Shown: piece by piece, positions 9,073-15,970 of the stretch | How the letters are laid out: every line of letters starts with the position of its first letter | Position numbering within the stretch: position 1 is the stretch's first letter | Source: DASZCR01 sp964246705 | Lineage (GTDB): Bacteria; Acidobacteriota; Blastocatellia; Pyrinomonadales; Pyrinomonadaceae | Assembly (NCBI GenBank): GCA_964246705.1 | Contig: CAXTRQ010000053.1 | Location: 1-33,455 of the forward strand | Length of the DNA stretch: 33,455 bases | Reading direction: 5' to 3' | Position numbers and translations under genes: made by a program | The notes under the pieces: generated by a model | Database searches by the model: none | What the model was told of the DNA's origin: nothing | What the model saw: only the letters and a program-made list of their open reading frames with translations

Positions 9073-10170
9073 TTAATTCAAAGCAGGGAATTCTATCGTC
9101 AGTCGAGTTTTTAGCCCCTTACTTAAAGCTATGCCCGAAAAAAATAGGGGCATGATTACGAGGATTAACCAAATTTGATATTCACGTAACCCAGAAAAAT
9201 GTTCTTCATTTATTATGCTGCGGTATACCGGTAGGTATGTTAGATCGTCCTGTAAAATAGTAAATGGGAATGGATAATAGCCAGGAATATTCAATGCGTG
9301 CAATAGTTCGTGAAAGAGAGAATAGGTAAGAGTCTTTCTATCACTGAAAGCTGATGCTCCGAGGAATATTCGTGGGACGCCATCAAGTGTTACTAGTCCT
9401 TCCTGTCCTCCTTTATCTCTGATAATAAAACCGTGTAATTCAATCTCACCAGCCTGTGTCTGTGCCTTCTTCCCACCCAAATCAGTTATCCCCAATTGGG
9501 CATAATTATCTTCTGTCAACTTCCAACTCGGCACTATAACGACTCTAGCATCACGCAGCGTTATACCAAAACTTTGTTTAAGTTTAGCGTTGATGCTTTC
9601 ATCATTCATAAGATAGGTAATAGCCTCGTTTAACTCATATTGTACTTCAGAGGGGAAAAGCTTAGACGTAGTAATAGACCCTTCCGGCTCTTGACCATAT
9701 TGGGCACGAAATTTGGCTTCTATTTCCTGCTGCACCTTTCTAGCTTCTTTCATATGTATGAGTACTTCTTCTTTAGGGTAAGGAAGCAAGCTAATAAAGA
9801 ATTGGGTCTGACAAAATCCGAAAATGCTGATAGGAGCCATCATGCTTATTAAGATAACGGACAACGCACCCACACGCAGGCGTTCCCTCAAAGGAGTAGT
9901 TTGTTGCTGTTTTCTAACTCTGTAACCAATATAAAAAAGCGGCAGCGTGATCGTTCCTATCACACATAAAATTACTACTTCCTTTGCTACACTTTCTGGC
10001 GGACGATGCAATATTAAATCGTTGAATAAGGCATAAAGAAAGGCACTCAAACAAACGACACAGAAGATGCGCCAGCGTTCAGGTTGCGTATTTACGAAAA
10101 TATCAAAGTAAGCCGCAAGCTTGCCGCGCCAGCTACTTAAGTTATTTGTATCTTGATTTCTTGCTAACAC
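9073..10170 (-). CDS. Membrane protein with HELLH metalloprotease-like motif
   Basis: A 365-residue protein I cannot assign to a family. Hydrophobic segments at about 33-52, 64-84, 101-128 and 331-350 suggest four membrane spans, leaving residues 130-330 as a large soluble domain. That domain contains H287-E-L-L-H291, the HExxH zinc-binding signature of metallopeptidases, in the context TYSLFHELLHAL. A third zinc ligand is not certain. Translation most likely starts at the GTG at 10170, with AGGA seven bases upstream overlapping the stop of the preceding gene. Eight bases separate the two genes, so they form an operon. The position between tnsC and tnsD marks it as cargo. A membrane protease acting with its small partner in host or phage stress is possible, but nothing in the sequence shows the substrate. 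Confidence 0.7.
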   Translation of the reverse strand: MLARNQDTNNLSSWRGKLAAYFDIFVNTQPERWRIFCVVCLSAFLYALFNDLILHRPPESVAKEVVILCVIGTITLPLFYIGYRVRKQQQTTPLRERLRVGALSVILISMMAPISIFGFCQTQFFISLLPYPKEEVLIHMKEARKVQQEIEAKFRAQYGQEPEGSITTSKLFPSEVQYELNEAITYLMNDESINAKLKQSFGITLRDARVVIVPSWKLTEDNYAQLGITDLGGKKAQTQAGEIELHGFIIRDKGGQEGLVTLDGVPRIFLGASAFSDRKTLTYSLFHELLHALNIPGYYPFPFTILQDDLTYLPVYRSIINEEHFSGLREYQIWLILVIMPLFFSGIALSKGLKTRLTIEFPALN

Positions 10171-10178
10171 TCGATGTC

Positions 10179-10709
10179 CTATTTCGCATTACCCTGAGGA
10201 TGATTTCTCGGAACTGCTAGGATTGGGCTACTCTTAAATAGATAGCCTGCAATCTGCAAAATGAATCCGAGTGCAACCAAAACAATGACGATAATATAGC
10301 TATACTCATGAATACTACTAACCGTAGCTTTTACCCAATCCGGTAAGCGCAACGATTCAACAACGATATGAAGGAGTTGTAATGCGCCGAGAATCACTAA
10401 TGTGATTATCAAATCCACAAGGATTCCCCAAACCATAATCAGTAAGTCTTTAGATTTTTCCTTGATCGGTTCCCGTATGTCGTGCCAAAGTTCGCTTCCA
10501 AACGATTCAGTGGAGCGTTTTGATATGTCACTTTTATTAGTTTCGCTTCCGTTTATTACCCCTTCCAATTCACTATTTAGGTCTAGGATGGTCGGTGTAG
10601 CAGTTACTGGTTGACCTGCTAATTCAACTTGGTCGTGGCTAGTTTTTGGGCTTCTAGACTTATACTTGGGTTGTCCTCCCGTAGAATCTGTGGATTTCTC
10701 ATCATGCAT
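10179..10709 (-). CDS. Small two-span membrane protein, partner of the HELLH protein
   Basis: A 176-residue protein of unknown function. The first 75 residues are polar and rich in Ser, Thr, Lys and Gly, probably disordered and cytoplasmic. Two hydrophobic segments follow at about 89-117 and 136-158, separated by a short loop with a Trp and charged residues. The tail is short and basic. The start ATG at 10709 has an AAGG ribosome site at good spacing. The gene lies eight bases upstream of the metalloprotease-like gene in the same direction, so the two products probably work together. No known family is recognisable. Composition is more AT-rich than the tns genes on either side. Confidence 0.65.
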   Translation of the reverse strand: MHDEKSTDSTGGQPKYKSRSPKTSHDQVELAGQPVTATPTILDLNSELEGVINGSETNKSDISKRSTESFGSELWHDIREPIKEKSKDLLIMVWGILVDLIITLVILGALQLLHIVVESLRLPDWVKATVSSIHEYSYIIVIVLVALGFILQIAGYLFKSSPILAVPRNHPQGNAK

Positions 10710-11040
10710 GAATGCCTTACCTTACACATCGAAATTGAAACTACCGAGTCTAATCACAAGCAGCCCCTGACTTGAATTAAGAAATGTAACTAACTGTACA
10801 CCGCCAGTTTTAGTGATACCGCTAACGTAACCAACTTAGACTGGCAACTTTTACCGCGCTACACAGCAAATTTCAATCATTATTTTGGCAAGATATAATT
10901 CCACAAAAAGGTTCAAGTGTGGAATTACCGTACTCCTCACCCCTGCGAGCGAAACAATCCGAAGTCATCAAATCTCTGACTTATGATGGTCGTGCTGTCA
11001 GATAAGTATTGACTGCAATCCGCTGTCTGTAAGGTCAGGT
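10710..11040. other. 331-bp gap with palindrome copy 2 (10896-10926)
   Basis: No gene is visible in this gap between tnsC and the membrane pair. It holds a 9-bp perfect stem, AATTCCACA (10897-10905) with TGTGGAATT (10918-10926), sharing ATTCCAC-N14-GTGGAAT spacing with the palindrome at 9004-9031. No T-run follows it on the minus strand, so it is less likely to be a terminator. The segment 10710-10890 must contain the promoter of the membrane pair, but I cannot choose a convincing -35/-10 pair. A short inverted repeat CCAGT/ACTGG lies near 10803 and 10844. Confidence 0.55.
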
Positions 11041-12777
11041 TCAGGCTTTTACAGCTAAAACGTCCTGCATCGGCGGCTTGAAAACACCGTGGTTCATTAG
11101 TGCTTGGTAAGCTGATGATTTGTTCTTCTTGGCTTCTGCGACGATTAAACGCAGGTCGCCGTGTATATATGATTTGCCCAGAACTTGTTTAGTCGCGGAT
11201 TTCCGTTCTTTAGCTTCAGCCTGCTCTTGCGATGTTAGTCCTTCCTTCAAAGCGGTCTCGTAAGCCTTCCTTATCAGGTCTGCCAGTATGGCGTCCGGCT
11301 CTCTGGTAGCGACGACCTTCTCGGCATGAAGCTTCGCTAGCGCGGGCGGAAGATCGAGACTCATCAACTGAAGGATAACTTCTCTTAAAAAAGAAGGTAC
11401 GTCTGTAGGCAATTGTGTGGTTAGGCTGTTCGCTCGGAGTTTCTCTAAGTCCGCCTGTTTCTTGACTTCTAACTTCGAGCGGAAGTGTTCGTAAAAATCC
11501 TTTATGTCGAGCGGCTTTATGTCGCTGTACTTGGCGATGCGTTCCTTGTCGCCTGACTTTAGGGCGTCGAGCATCGGTCTGACTAAATGGAGACTATCTG
11601 ATGCAACCTGCTTGATGAGATCGGGCGTTATGAGTTCGGACTCGACCGCAATCGCACGCCACTACGCGATCATGAACAGCTTGATGGCGATGTCAACGAT
11701 GCCCTGACTCTCTTCGTGTAGTAACTCATCCAACTCGTCGGTAAGACTCACGGAATTGCGCGTCCATTGGTAATCGAAGAAGCCTTCTACAAAGAAGCGC
11801 CATATCTCCTTTTCCTCCGGCGTGTCCCGCATCATACGCTCCCAGTAAACGCCGCCCTCGCCGGTTCCTCTCCGTGCTTGACGAAAGTCTCCTTGCAGGA
11901 TTGGCAACGCTTTGTTCGTGCCGATGCGAACGACGGGAACGCCTATCGTATTTACCAGCTTGACGAAGAAGTTCAGCATCTTCTCCGAACCTCCGCTCTT
12001 TGCGGTGCTTAAATCCTGAATCTCATCTATCACGAGAACGCCGAGCGAGTGGGTGCTGGCTACCAACGCCATCCGCGCCAACATCGTGTCCTCTGAGTTC
12101 TGGCGTGAAGCGAACTTGCGGTGATAGTCGGTTCCCAACAGCTTGTCAATTGCGATGAAGAAATCTATGCACAAGCCTTTCAACGAACCGGCATGAGGGC
12201 AGTCCAGCTTAAGCCAAACGATTTGGTAAGCGTTGAGTGGTGTGCCTTGATACTCAGAGTGCAGGACGATCTGCGGATACAAACCAAGTATTCGATTGAC
12301 TGCTGTTGACTTGCCGACGCCCGACACTCCAATCACCGTGAAACCGGACGCAGAGGACGGTGTATTCACGTACTTGGTGAACGACGCGGTTTTGTCCTCG
12401 CGCGCGGATTTGATTGATTTGTTGATTTGGCTTAGACGAGTGGCATATACGGGAGCGAGCGGGTTGCGCGCCAAATAGCCTTGCCGGAGCACACGGGAAA
12501 TCTTTTGCTCAAGATCGATGTGTCTCTCAAGCGGCTGGAAAAAGCGTAATAACCGTTCGACGCAGTGCAGCCGTACCCATGAGTCCAGCTTCTTCTCGCT
12601 TTCATCAAAGGCAGGATACTCCGAGACGGCCTCGACGAACTGATCTTTGGACAGAATCGGCGGTAACACTTCGATAAGAGGATTGCCTTTGTACTCAACC
12701 AAAGGTTGATCGTTATACTCCGCAACCTCGGCAAGGCCGCCATTCGGAATGCCGAAAAGATTACTCGGCGGCATCAT
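11041..12777 (-). pseudogene. tnsC: tnsC, AAA+ regulator, interrupted by one in-frame TAG
   Basis: TnsC is the AAA+ ATPase that links target selectors to the TnsAB transposase. The first part (371 residues) has Walker A GVSGVGKST at 150-158 and Walker B VLVIDEIQ at 247-254. It ends in IKLFMIA followed by TAG at 11664-11662. The same frame then stays open for 206 codons, beginning WRAIAVESELITPDL and running through RPMLDALKSGDKERIAKYSD, which reads as the normal TnsC continuation. The missing codon would be Gln (CAG to TAG), by comparison with the family pattern LAQWRAI. The intact protein would have 578 residues (Tn7 TnsC has 555). The lost part includes the region that contacts TnsA in Tn7. 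No start codon lies close after the TAG; the next ATG is at 11574. The start overlaps the tnsB end by 17 bp. The TAG could be real decay, readthrough or a sequence error. Confidence 0.85.
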
Positions 12778-14965
12778 CTTTCAAAGCCTTTCTCTTCCGC
12801 CGTAAAAGTTCGAGATAGGTGGGTTGTTTAAACGGTTCCTCGGTTTCGTCGTCGGTGACCTTAGACTTGATACTCTGAATCGAGCCGGATTCGGGAGCAG
12901 TTTTACCTAACTCAAAAGCCTGCTCCTCACGCAGACTGTTTTTCTCGAACGAGCGGTTGCCCTTAATGTTGGCGATCCGGCTCGCTTTGCTCGCGGTTTT
13001 GTCTTGAACTTGATCGGTCATCTCTTCCGCCATGCGAACAACGCCTTCAATGTTCGCTGCGAGGTCAACCTTTGATTGCTGTTTATCGCCTGTATGCCTT
13101 TGCTTTTGGTACTTTTCATGTTCGATTAAGTATTCGACTTCTGCAACGCTTTTGTTCATGTAGCGTTCTTCAGAGTCCAGTAGGTAACACTTCTCGAAGC
13201 TACGGCCATCTTGGCTCTTGATGTACAGGTAATTGGTGTTTCGAGGGTCGTAGGAAATTTCGATCTGCTCCGTCCGCTTCTTAATTCTCGCACGCTCGAA
13301 CCAGTTCTCCCGAATAGCCTTCTCACAGCTATAGCGCATCTTCTTGAATCGTATTCCATCTTCAGCGATTCGAGCAGAATCAGTCGGCATTAAGTTCAAC
13401 TTCACGGTGTCTTCGGGAAATGCCCTCAACCTACCCGAACGATTCTTTATGCCCCACTTCCATAGTTCAACAGGAATTGCCGGGACATCTTCGGAAACCA
13501 ACGTTGCATCGCGGTCATAGCTTTCGAGATACTGACCGTTGTTGTGGTGGAGCGCGCAGTGAATGATAATTTCCGTGAATTGATATATGTCTAGCTTGGC
13601 ATCGAGCCGATAATCCTTACCAAGTCGCTTATTTGCGTCAGGGATGACGTAGCCCGGCAGGAACGGTTTGACCTTTTGGTGAATTGTACAGAAATGCCGT
13701 TCGACGATGCCTTTCAAATCTCCCCTATAAGGGGCGGCGTTCTCGATGCGAACATTAAGATTTGCGATGAGAGCCTCAACCATGCGGCTCTCCATCTCGC
13801 CACGATCTCCGAGTATCGCATCCGGCAGATGGTGGCACGCCCAATCTTCTTCGGCGATGGAGATGCCGTACTCTCTACAAAAAGTCACTTTGTCCGCCGC
13901 AGCATTGGCGAGAGCCATCATTGCGCCAATCCAAGATGGCCCTTCAAGCCCTACATCAATGCCTACGACCATGCGGCTAAAGACATCGACAATGAGATAA
14001 ACGACAGGTCTGCCGATGATCCAATTGCGGTTGTAACGGGATACGAGATAAATGTCGGCAACCGTAGCGTCGATTTGATACCGCGAGCCGGGTCCATAGA
14101 CCTCAGCCGTAGAACTACTCAAAAGCGCACGGCTTTCGAGAGCGTACTTCCGCGCACCGCCGCGTGACAAGTGAGTTTTCTTGATGTCCTGTTCTTTCTC
14201 AAACCAGTATCTGAACTGTCTAAAGGTCGGCTTCTGCTCTTGTGAGACGAGAATAGACTTGCGCGCGTTTCCTTCAAAGTAGAAGTCTTCGGCGAAATAC
14301 TCTTTGAGCATCAAGTCGTAGGCGGTCGCCAGCGAGGTCTCTTTCGGATTGTGGTAGAACTTGGAAATCGCAACCCTGAAAATTTTCTTGATGCTTTCAT
14401 CGACGTTGATGCCAACACCGATTTTGGAATCAAAGGCATACCTTCTAGGTTGGCCGCGTTTTTGTTCTCCTGCCTTTCTCTCTTTGCCAGCCGCACCGGA
14501 GTTTTCATAATCGGGTAACAAAGAGTTCTTGATTTTGCCTCGCTGCCAAAACTTACGCAGGTACTTGTAAACAGTCTTGACAGTCACTCCATGCTTCCGC
14601 GCCGCCTCATTAAGCAGTGAACCACGAATCTTCTTATCAAAGATGTCCGGCTCTGCATCACCGGCAACGAGCGGTTCAACAATTTCCCATGCTCTATCCC
14701 TAATGCTTTTCTGCTTATCCGAAAGCTTGTGTTCGTCCAATACCCGCACCCATTTGTCCTCAGTTAAGACAGAGAGATGACCTGCATCTACTTCTTCCTG
14801 CAACTCAGACACTTTGACGCGTTGCGGCATTCCTTTCCCGCCTTCGACCTCGATGATGAAAGCCGAGTCTTCTCTCTCATCAAGCCAAAGGACTCTCTCT
14901 ATGACGGCCTCACCTAATGGGCCATTACGCTGAATCAGATTATTTACGGCGAGTACGATAGTCAT
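12761..14965 (-). CDS. tnsB: Transposase TnsB (DDE, Mu/retroviral integrase type)
   Basis: A 734-residue DDE transposase that cuts and joins the 3' ends of the element. The catalytic triad reads as D299 (YQIDAT), D387 (LGDRGE) and E422 (IVERHF). The spacings of 88 and 35 residues equal those of Tn7 TnsB (D273, D361, E396). An N-terminal helix-turn-helix region around LLNEAARKHGVTVKTVYKYLRKFW (about 117-140) should bind the end repeats. A charged C-terminal tail ending KRKALKDDAAE is where TnsB contacts TnsC in Tn7. The start overlaps the tnsA stop by 4 bp (ATGA). The length is close to Tn7 TnsB (702) and I see no disruption. Confidence 0.95.
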   Translation of the reverse strand: MTIVLAVNNLIQRNGPLGEAVIERVLWLDEREDSAFIIEVEGGKGMPQRVKVSELQEEVDAGHLSVLTEDKWVRVLDEHKLSDKQKSIRDRAWEIVEPLVAGDAEPDIFDKKIRGSLLNEAARKHGVTVKTVYKYLRKFWQRGKIKNSLLPDYENSGAAGKERKAGEQKRGQPRRYAFDSKIGVGINVDESIKKIFRVAISKFYHNPKETSLATAYDLMLKEYFAEDFYFEGNARKSILVSQEQKPTFRQFRYWFEKEQDIKKTHLSRGGARKYALESRALLSSSTAEVYGPGSRYQIDATVADIYLVSRYNRNWIIGRPVVYLIVDVFSRMVVGIDVGLEGPSWIGAMMALANAAADKVTFCREYGISIAEEDWACHHLPDAILGDRGEMESRMVEALIANLNVRIENAAPYRGDLKGIVERHFCTIHQKVKPFLPGYVIPDANKRLGKDYRLDAKLDIYQFTEIIIHCALHHNNGQYLESYDRDATLVSEDVPAIPVELWKWGIKNRSGRLRAFPEDTVKLNLMPTDSARIAEDGIRFKKMRYSCEKAIRENWFERARIKKRTEQIEISYDPRNTNYLYIKSQDGRSFEKCYLLDSEERYMNKSVAEVEYLIEHEKYQKQRHTGDKQQSKVDLAANIEGVVRMAEEMTDQVQDKTASKASRIANIKGNRSFEKNSLREEQAFELGKTAPESGSIQSIKSKVTDDETEEPFKQPTYLELLRRKRKALKDDAAE

Positions 14966-15804
14966 GCTGAAATCGCTCCATAGGAACTATCGGCAGCGAT
15001 GCTTTGAATTGAGTTAACCGAACGAGTGAAGTCAAGTTTCTTACCCATGTCCAACAACACTTCTTTGCGAGCAACGAGGTGCTTAAACACGACAAGAGAA
15101 GTGCCGCCGCTCAAGTTCATCTCTTCATCCAGATTTGTTGTAACGCCGCTAATTGAGCCATTGCTGGTTCGGAGTCTGTCCTTAAGCATTTTCGCCAGCA
15201 AGAGAAGATTCGGAATATCCATCTCCGGGGTGGCTTCCAGCTTGTATGCCGAATGAATCACATTGATGTTCGCAGCCAAAATGCGCGGTATTTCATGTTC
15301 CGTTACGATTCCCCAATCAACACCTTTCGCAATCCAGTAGCGACGCTCAATCTCAAACTTCTCGATAACTCTGGTGCCTTCGAGTTCCTTAGCGGGCTTA
15401 ACTGTGCGCGCAATTTCTACGATTTTCCCGTCGCTGTAAATTGAAATGAGGAAATCCGTCGTAAGAATATAGGGGAATCCGCTCTTGGCATCGGTAGGGT
15501 GTTTAACCCCCATGTCTTTCGCTATCTCTTGTGTGATGTCGTACTCAATGAGTGGGAACTGTTCTCTAACGTCAGTAACAGAATCAGACCAATCGAGCAG
15601 ATAGAGATAACGCATCTCGTGGTCAGACAGGAAGTGTTGAACCCGCCTCGCTTTCCAGCCCAGCGCACGATGACTACGCCCCTGTGAGGGAAAATCGTGG
15701 ATGGTAATCCATGGCTTATACTCCTCGCCACGCCCTTGTCCGCGTCCTTCCTTTAGGAACTTGTTGAAAGTCGCTTTCGACCAAAGGTGTCTGTGTTTAG
15801 CCAT
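14962..15804 (-). CDS. tnsA: Transposase subunit TnsA (endonuclease)
   Basis: A 280-residue restriction-endonuclease-fold protein that cuts the 5' ends of the transposon, allowing cut-and-paste movement. The catalytic set is visible: E63 (DHEMRYLYLLD), D117 (TTDFLI) and K136 (TVKPAKEL), matching E63, D114 and K132 of Tn7 TnsA. A C-terminal winged-helix-like region follows and should bind TnsC. Length agrees with Tn7 TnsA (273). It is the first gene of the tnsABC operon, starting 105 bp inside the right end. Its ribosome site GGAG (15814-15817) lies inside the 3' arm of a perfect hairpin, and its probable promoter overlaps the TnsB-binding repeats. Confidence 0.95.
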   Translation of the reverse strand: MAKHRHLWSKATFNKFLKEGRGQGRGEEYKPWITIHDFPSQGRSHRALGWKARRVQHFLSDHEMRYLYLLDWSDSVTDVREQFPLIEYDITQEIAKDMGVKHPTDAKSGFPYILTTDFLISIYSDGKIVEIARTVKPAKELEGTRVIEKFEIERRYWIAKGVDWGIVTEHEIPRILAANINVIHSAYKLEATPEMDIPNLLLLAKMLKDRLRTSNGSISGVTTNLDEEMNLSGGTSLVVFKHLVARKEVLLDMGKKLDFTRSVNSIQSIAADSSYGAISA

Positions 15805-15812
15805 AAAAAGGT

Positions 15813-15842
15813 ACTCCGCAAGCGATAACTCACTTGCGGAGT
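15813..15842 (-). promoter_or_regulatory. Hairpin hiding the tnsA ribosome site
   Basis: ACTCCGCAAG and CTTGCGGAGT form a perfect 10-bp stem with a 10-base loop in the tnsA leader RNA. The 3' arm contains GGAG, the only plausible Shine-Dalgarno sequence, nine bases before the ATG. The arm is followed by ACCTTTTT and then ATG, so the structure also resembles an intrinsic terminator. Transcripts reading in from glmS would therefore be either stopped or poorly translated. The regulatory role is inference; the pairing is directly visible. Confidence 0.7.
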
Positions 15843-15844
15843 GT

Positions 15845-15873
15845 TTTGTACAACTTTAACTGTCCCTTTACAA
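15845..15873 (-). promoter_or_regulatory. Probable tnsA promoter overlapping the end repeats
   Basis: On the minus strand, TTGTAA (15873-15868) and TACAAA (15850-15845) are separated by exactly 17 bp, each matching four of six bases of the sigma-70 consensus. Transcription would begin near 15840, at the foot of the hairpin. Both boxes lie in the TnsB-type repeats, so TnsB bound to the end could repress its own operon, as is known for Tn7. Confidence 0.45.
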
Positions 15874-15909
15874 CTTTATTGTCTACTGTACGACTTTATT
15901 GTCCGTACA
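15847..15909 (-). repeat. Transposon right end with three 20-bp-phased TnsB-type repeats
   Basis: Three related units begin at 15847, 15867 and 15887, a period of exactly 20 bp. They share TACRACTTTAWYTGTC-like cores: TGTACAACTTTAACTGTC, then TTTACAACTTTATTGTC, then TGTACGACTTTATTGTC. The outermost ends in GTCCGTACA at 15909, giving the TGT...ACA terminus typical of Tn7-like elements. Tn7 itself has four overlapping TnsB sites at its right end; here I see three. Confidence 0.85.
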
Positions 15910-15914
15910 TAACT
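15910..15914. other. Predicted 5-bp target duplication TAACT
   Basis: Tn7 elements duplicate 5 bp at insertion. The five bases next to the right tip are TAACT, so the left junction outside the window should read TAACT followed by TGTAC. The position 23-27 bp beyond the glmS stop codon fits attTn7. The duplication cannot be confirmed because the left junction is not in view. Confidence 0.55.
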
Positions 15915-15934
15915 CTCTGCGGCCCCTTCTATTT

Positions 15935-15970
15935 CTCTATTCGACCGTCACGGACTTGGCGAGGTTGCGC
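15935..15970. other. attTn7-type TnsD recognition region in the glmS 3' end
   Basis: In Tn7, TnsD binds about +23 to +58 from the insertion point, within the last codons of glmS. Here that span encodes the conserved tail QPRNLAKSVTVE plus the TAG stop at 15939-15937. The transposon lies at the expected distance and orientation, with tnsA nearest glmS. The exact footprint is inferred from Tn7. Confidence 0.75.

Larger units (their letters stand above)
1..15909. mobile_element. Tn7-like transposon, right-hand part (left end outside window)
   Basis: The element carries a full set of tnsA, tnsB, tnsC, tnsD and tnsE homologues in Tn7 order. Its right end lies next to the 3' end of glmS, which is where Tn7 inserts. 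The right tip is at 15909, where the repeats end in GTCCGTACA, so the element starts TGTACGGACA when read inward. I found no matching left end in the window, so the element is at least 15.9 kb and runs past position 1. Base composition differs clearly from the chromosome: the cargo at 1-5.1 kb is AT-rich, the tns genes are intermediate and the flank beyond 15.9 kb is GC-rich. Cargo consists of the operon at 151-5057 and the membrane pair at 9073-10709. Confidence 0.9.

Noticed and set aside
11041..11574. A separate 177-residue gene
   Set aside because: It is in the same frame as the first part of tnsC, the bases between contain only one stop, and the intervening residues read as TnsC, so it is the tail of an interrupted gene.
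13676..14167. Plus-strand 163-residue frame opposite tnsB
   Set aside because: It is antisense to intact tnsB coding sequence, has no ribosome site and no recognisable domain.
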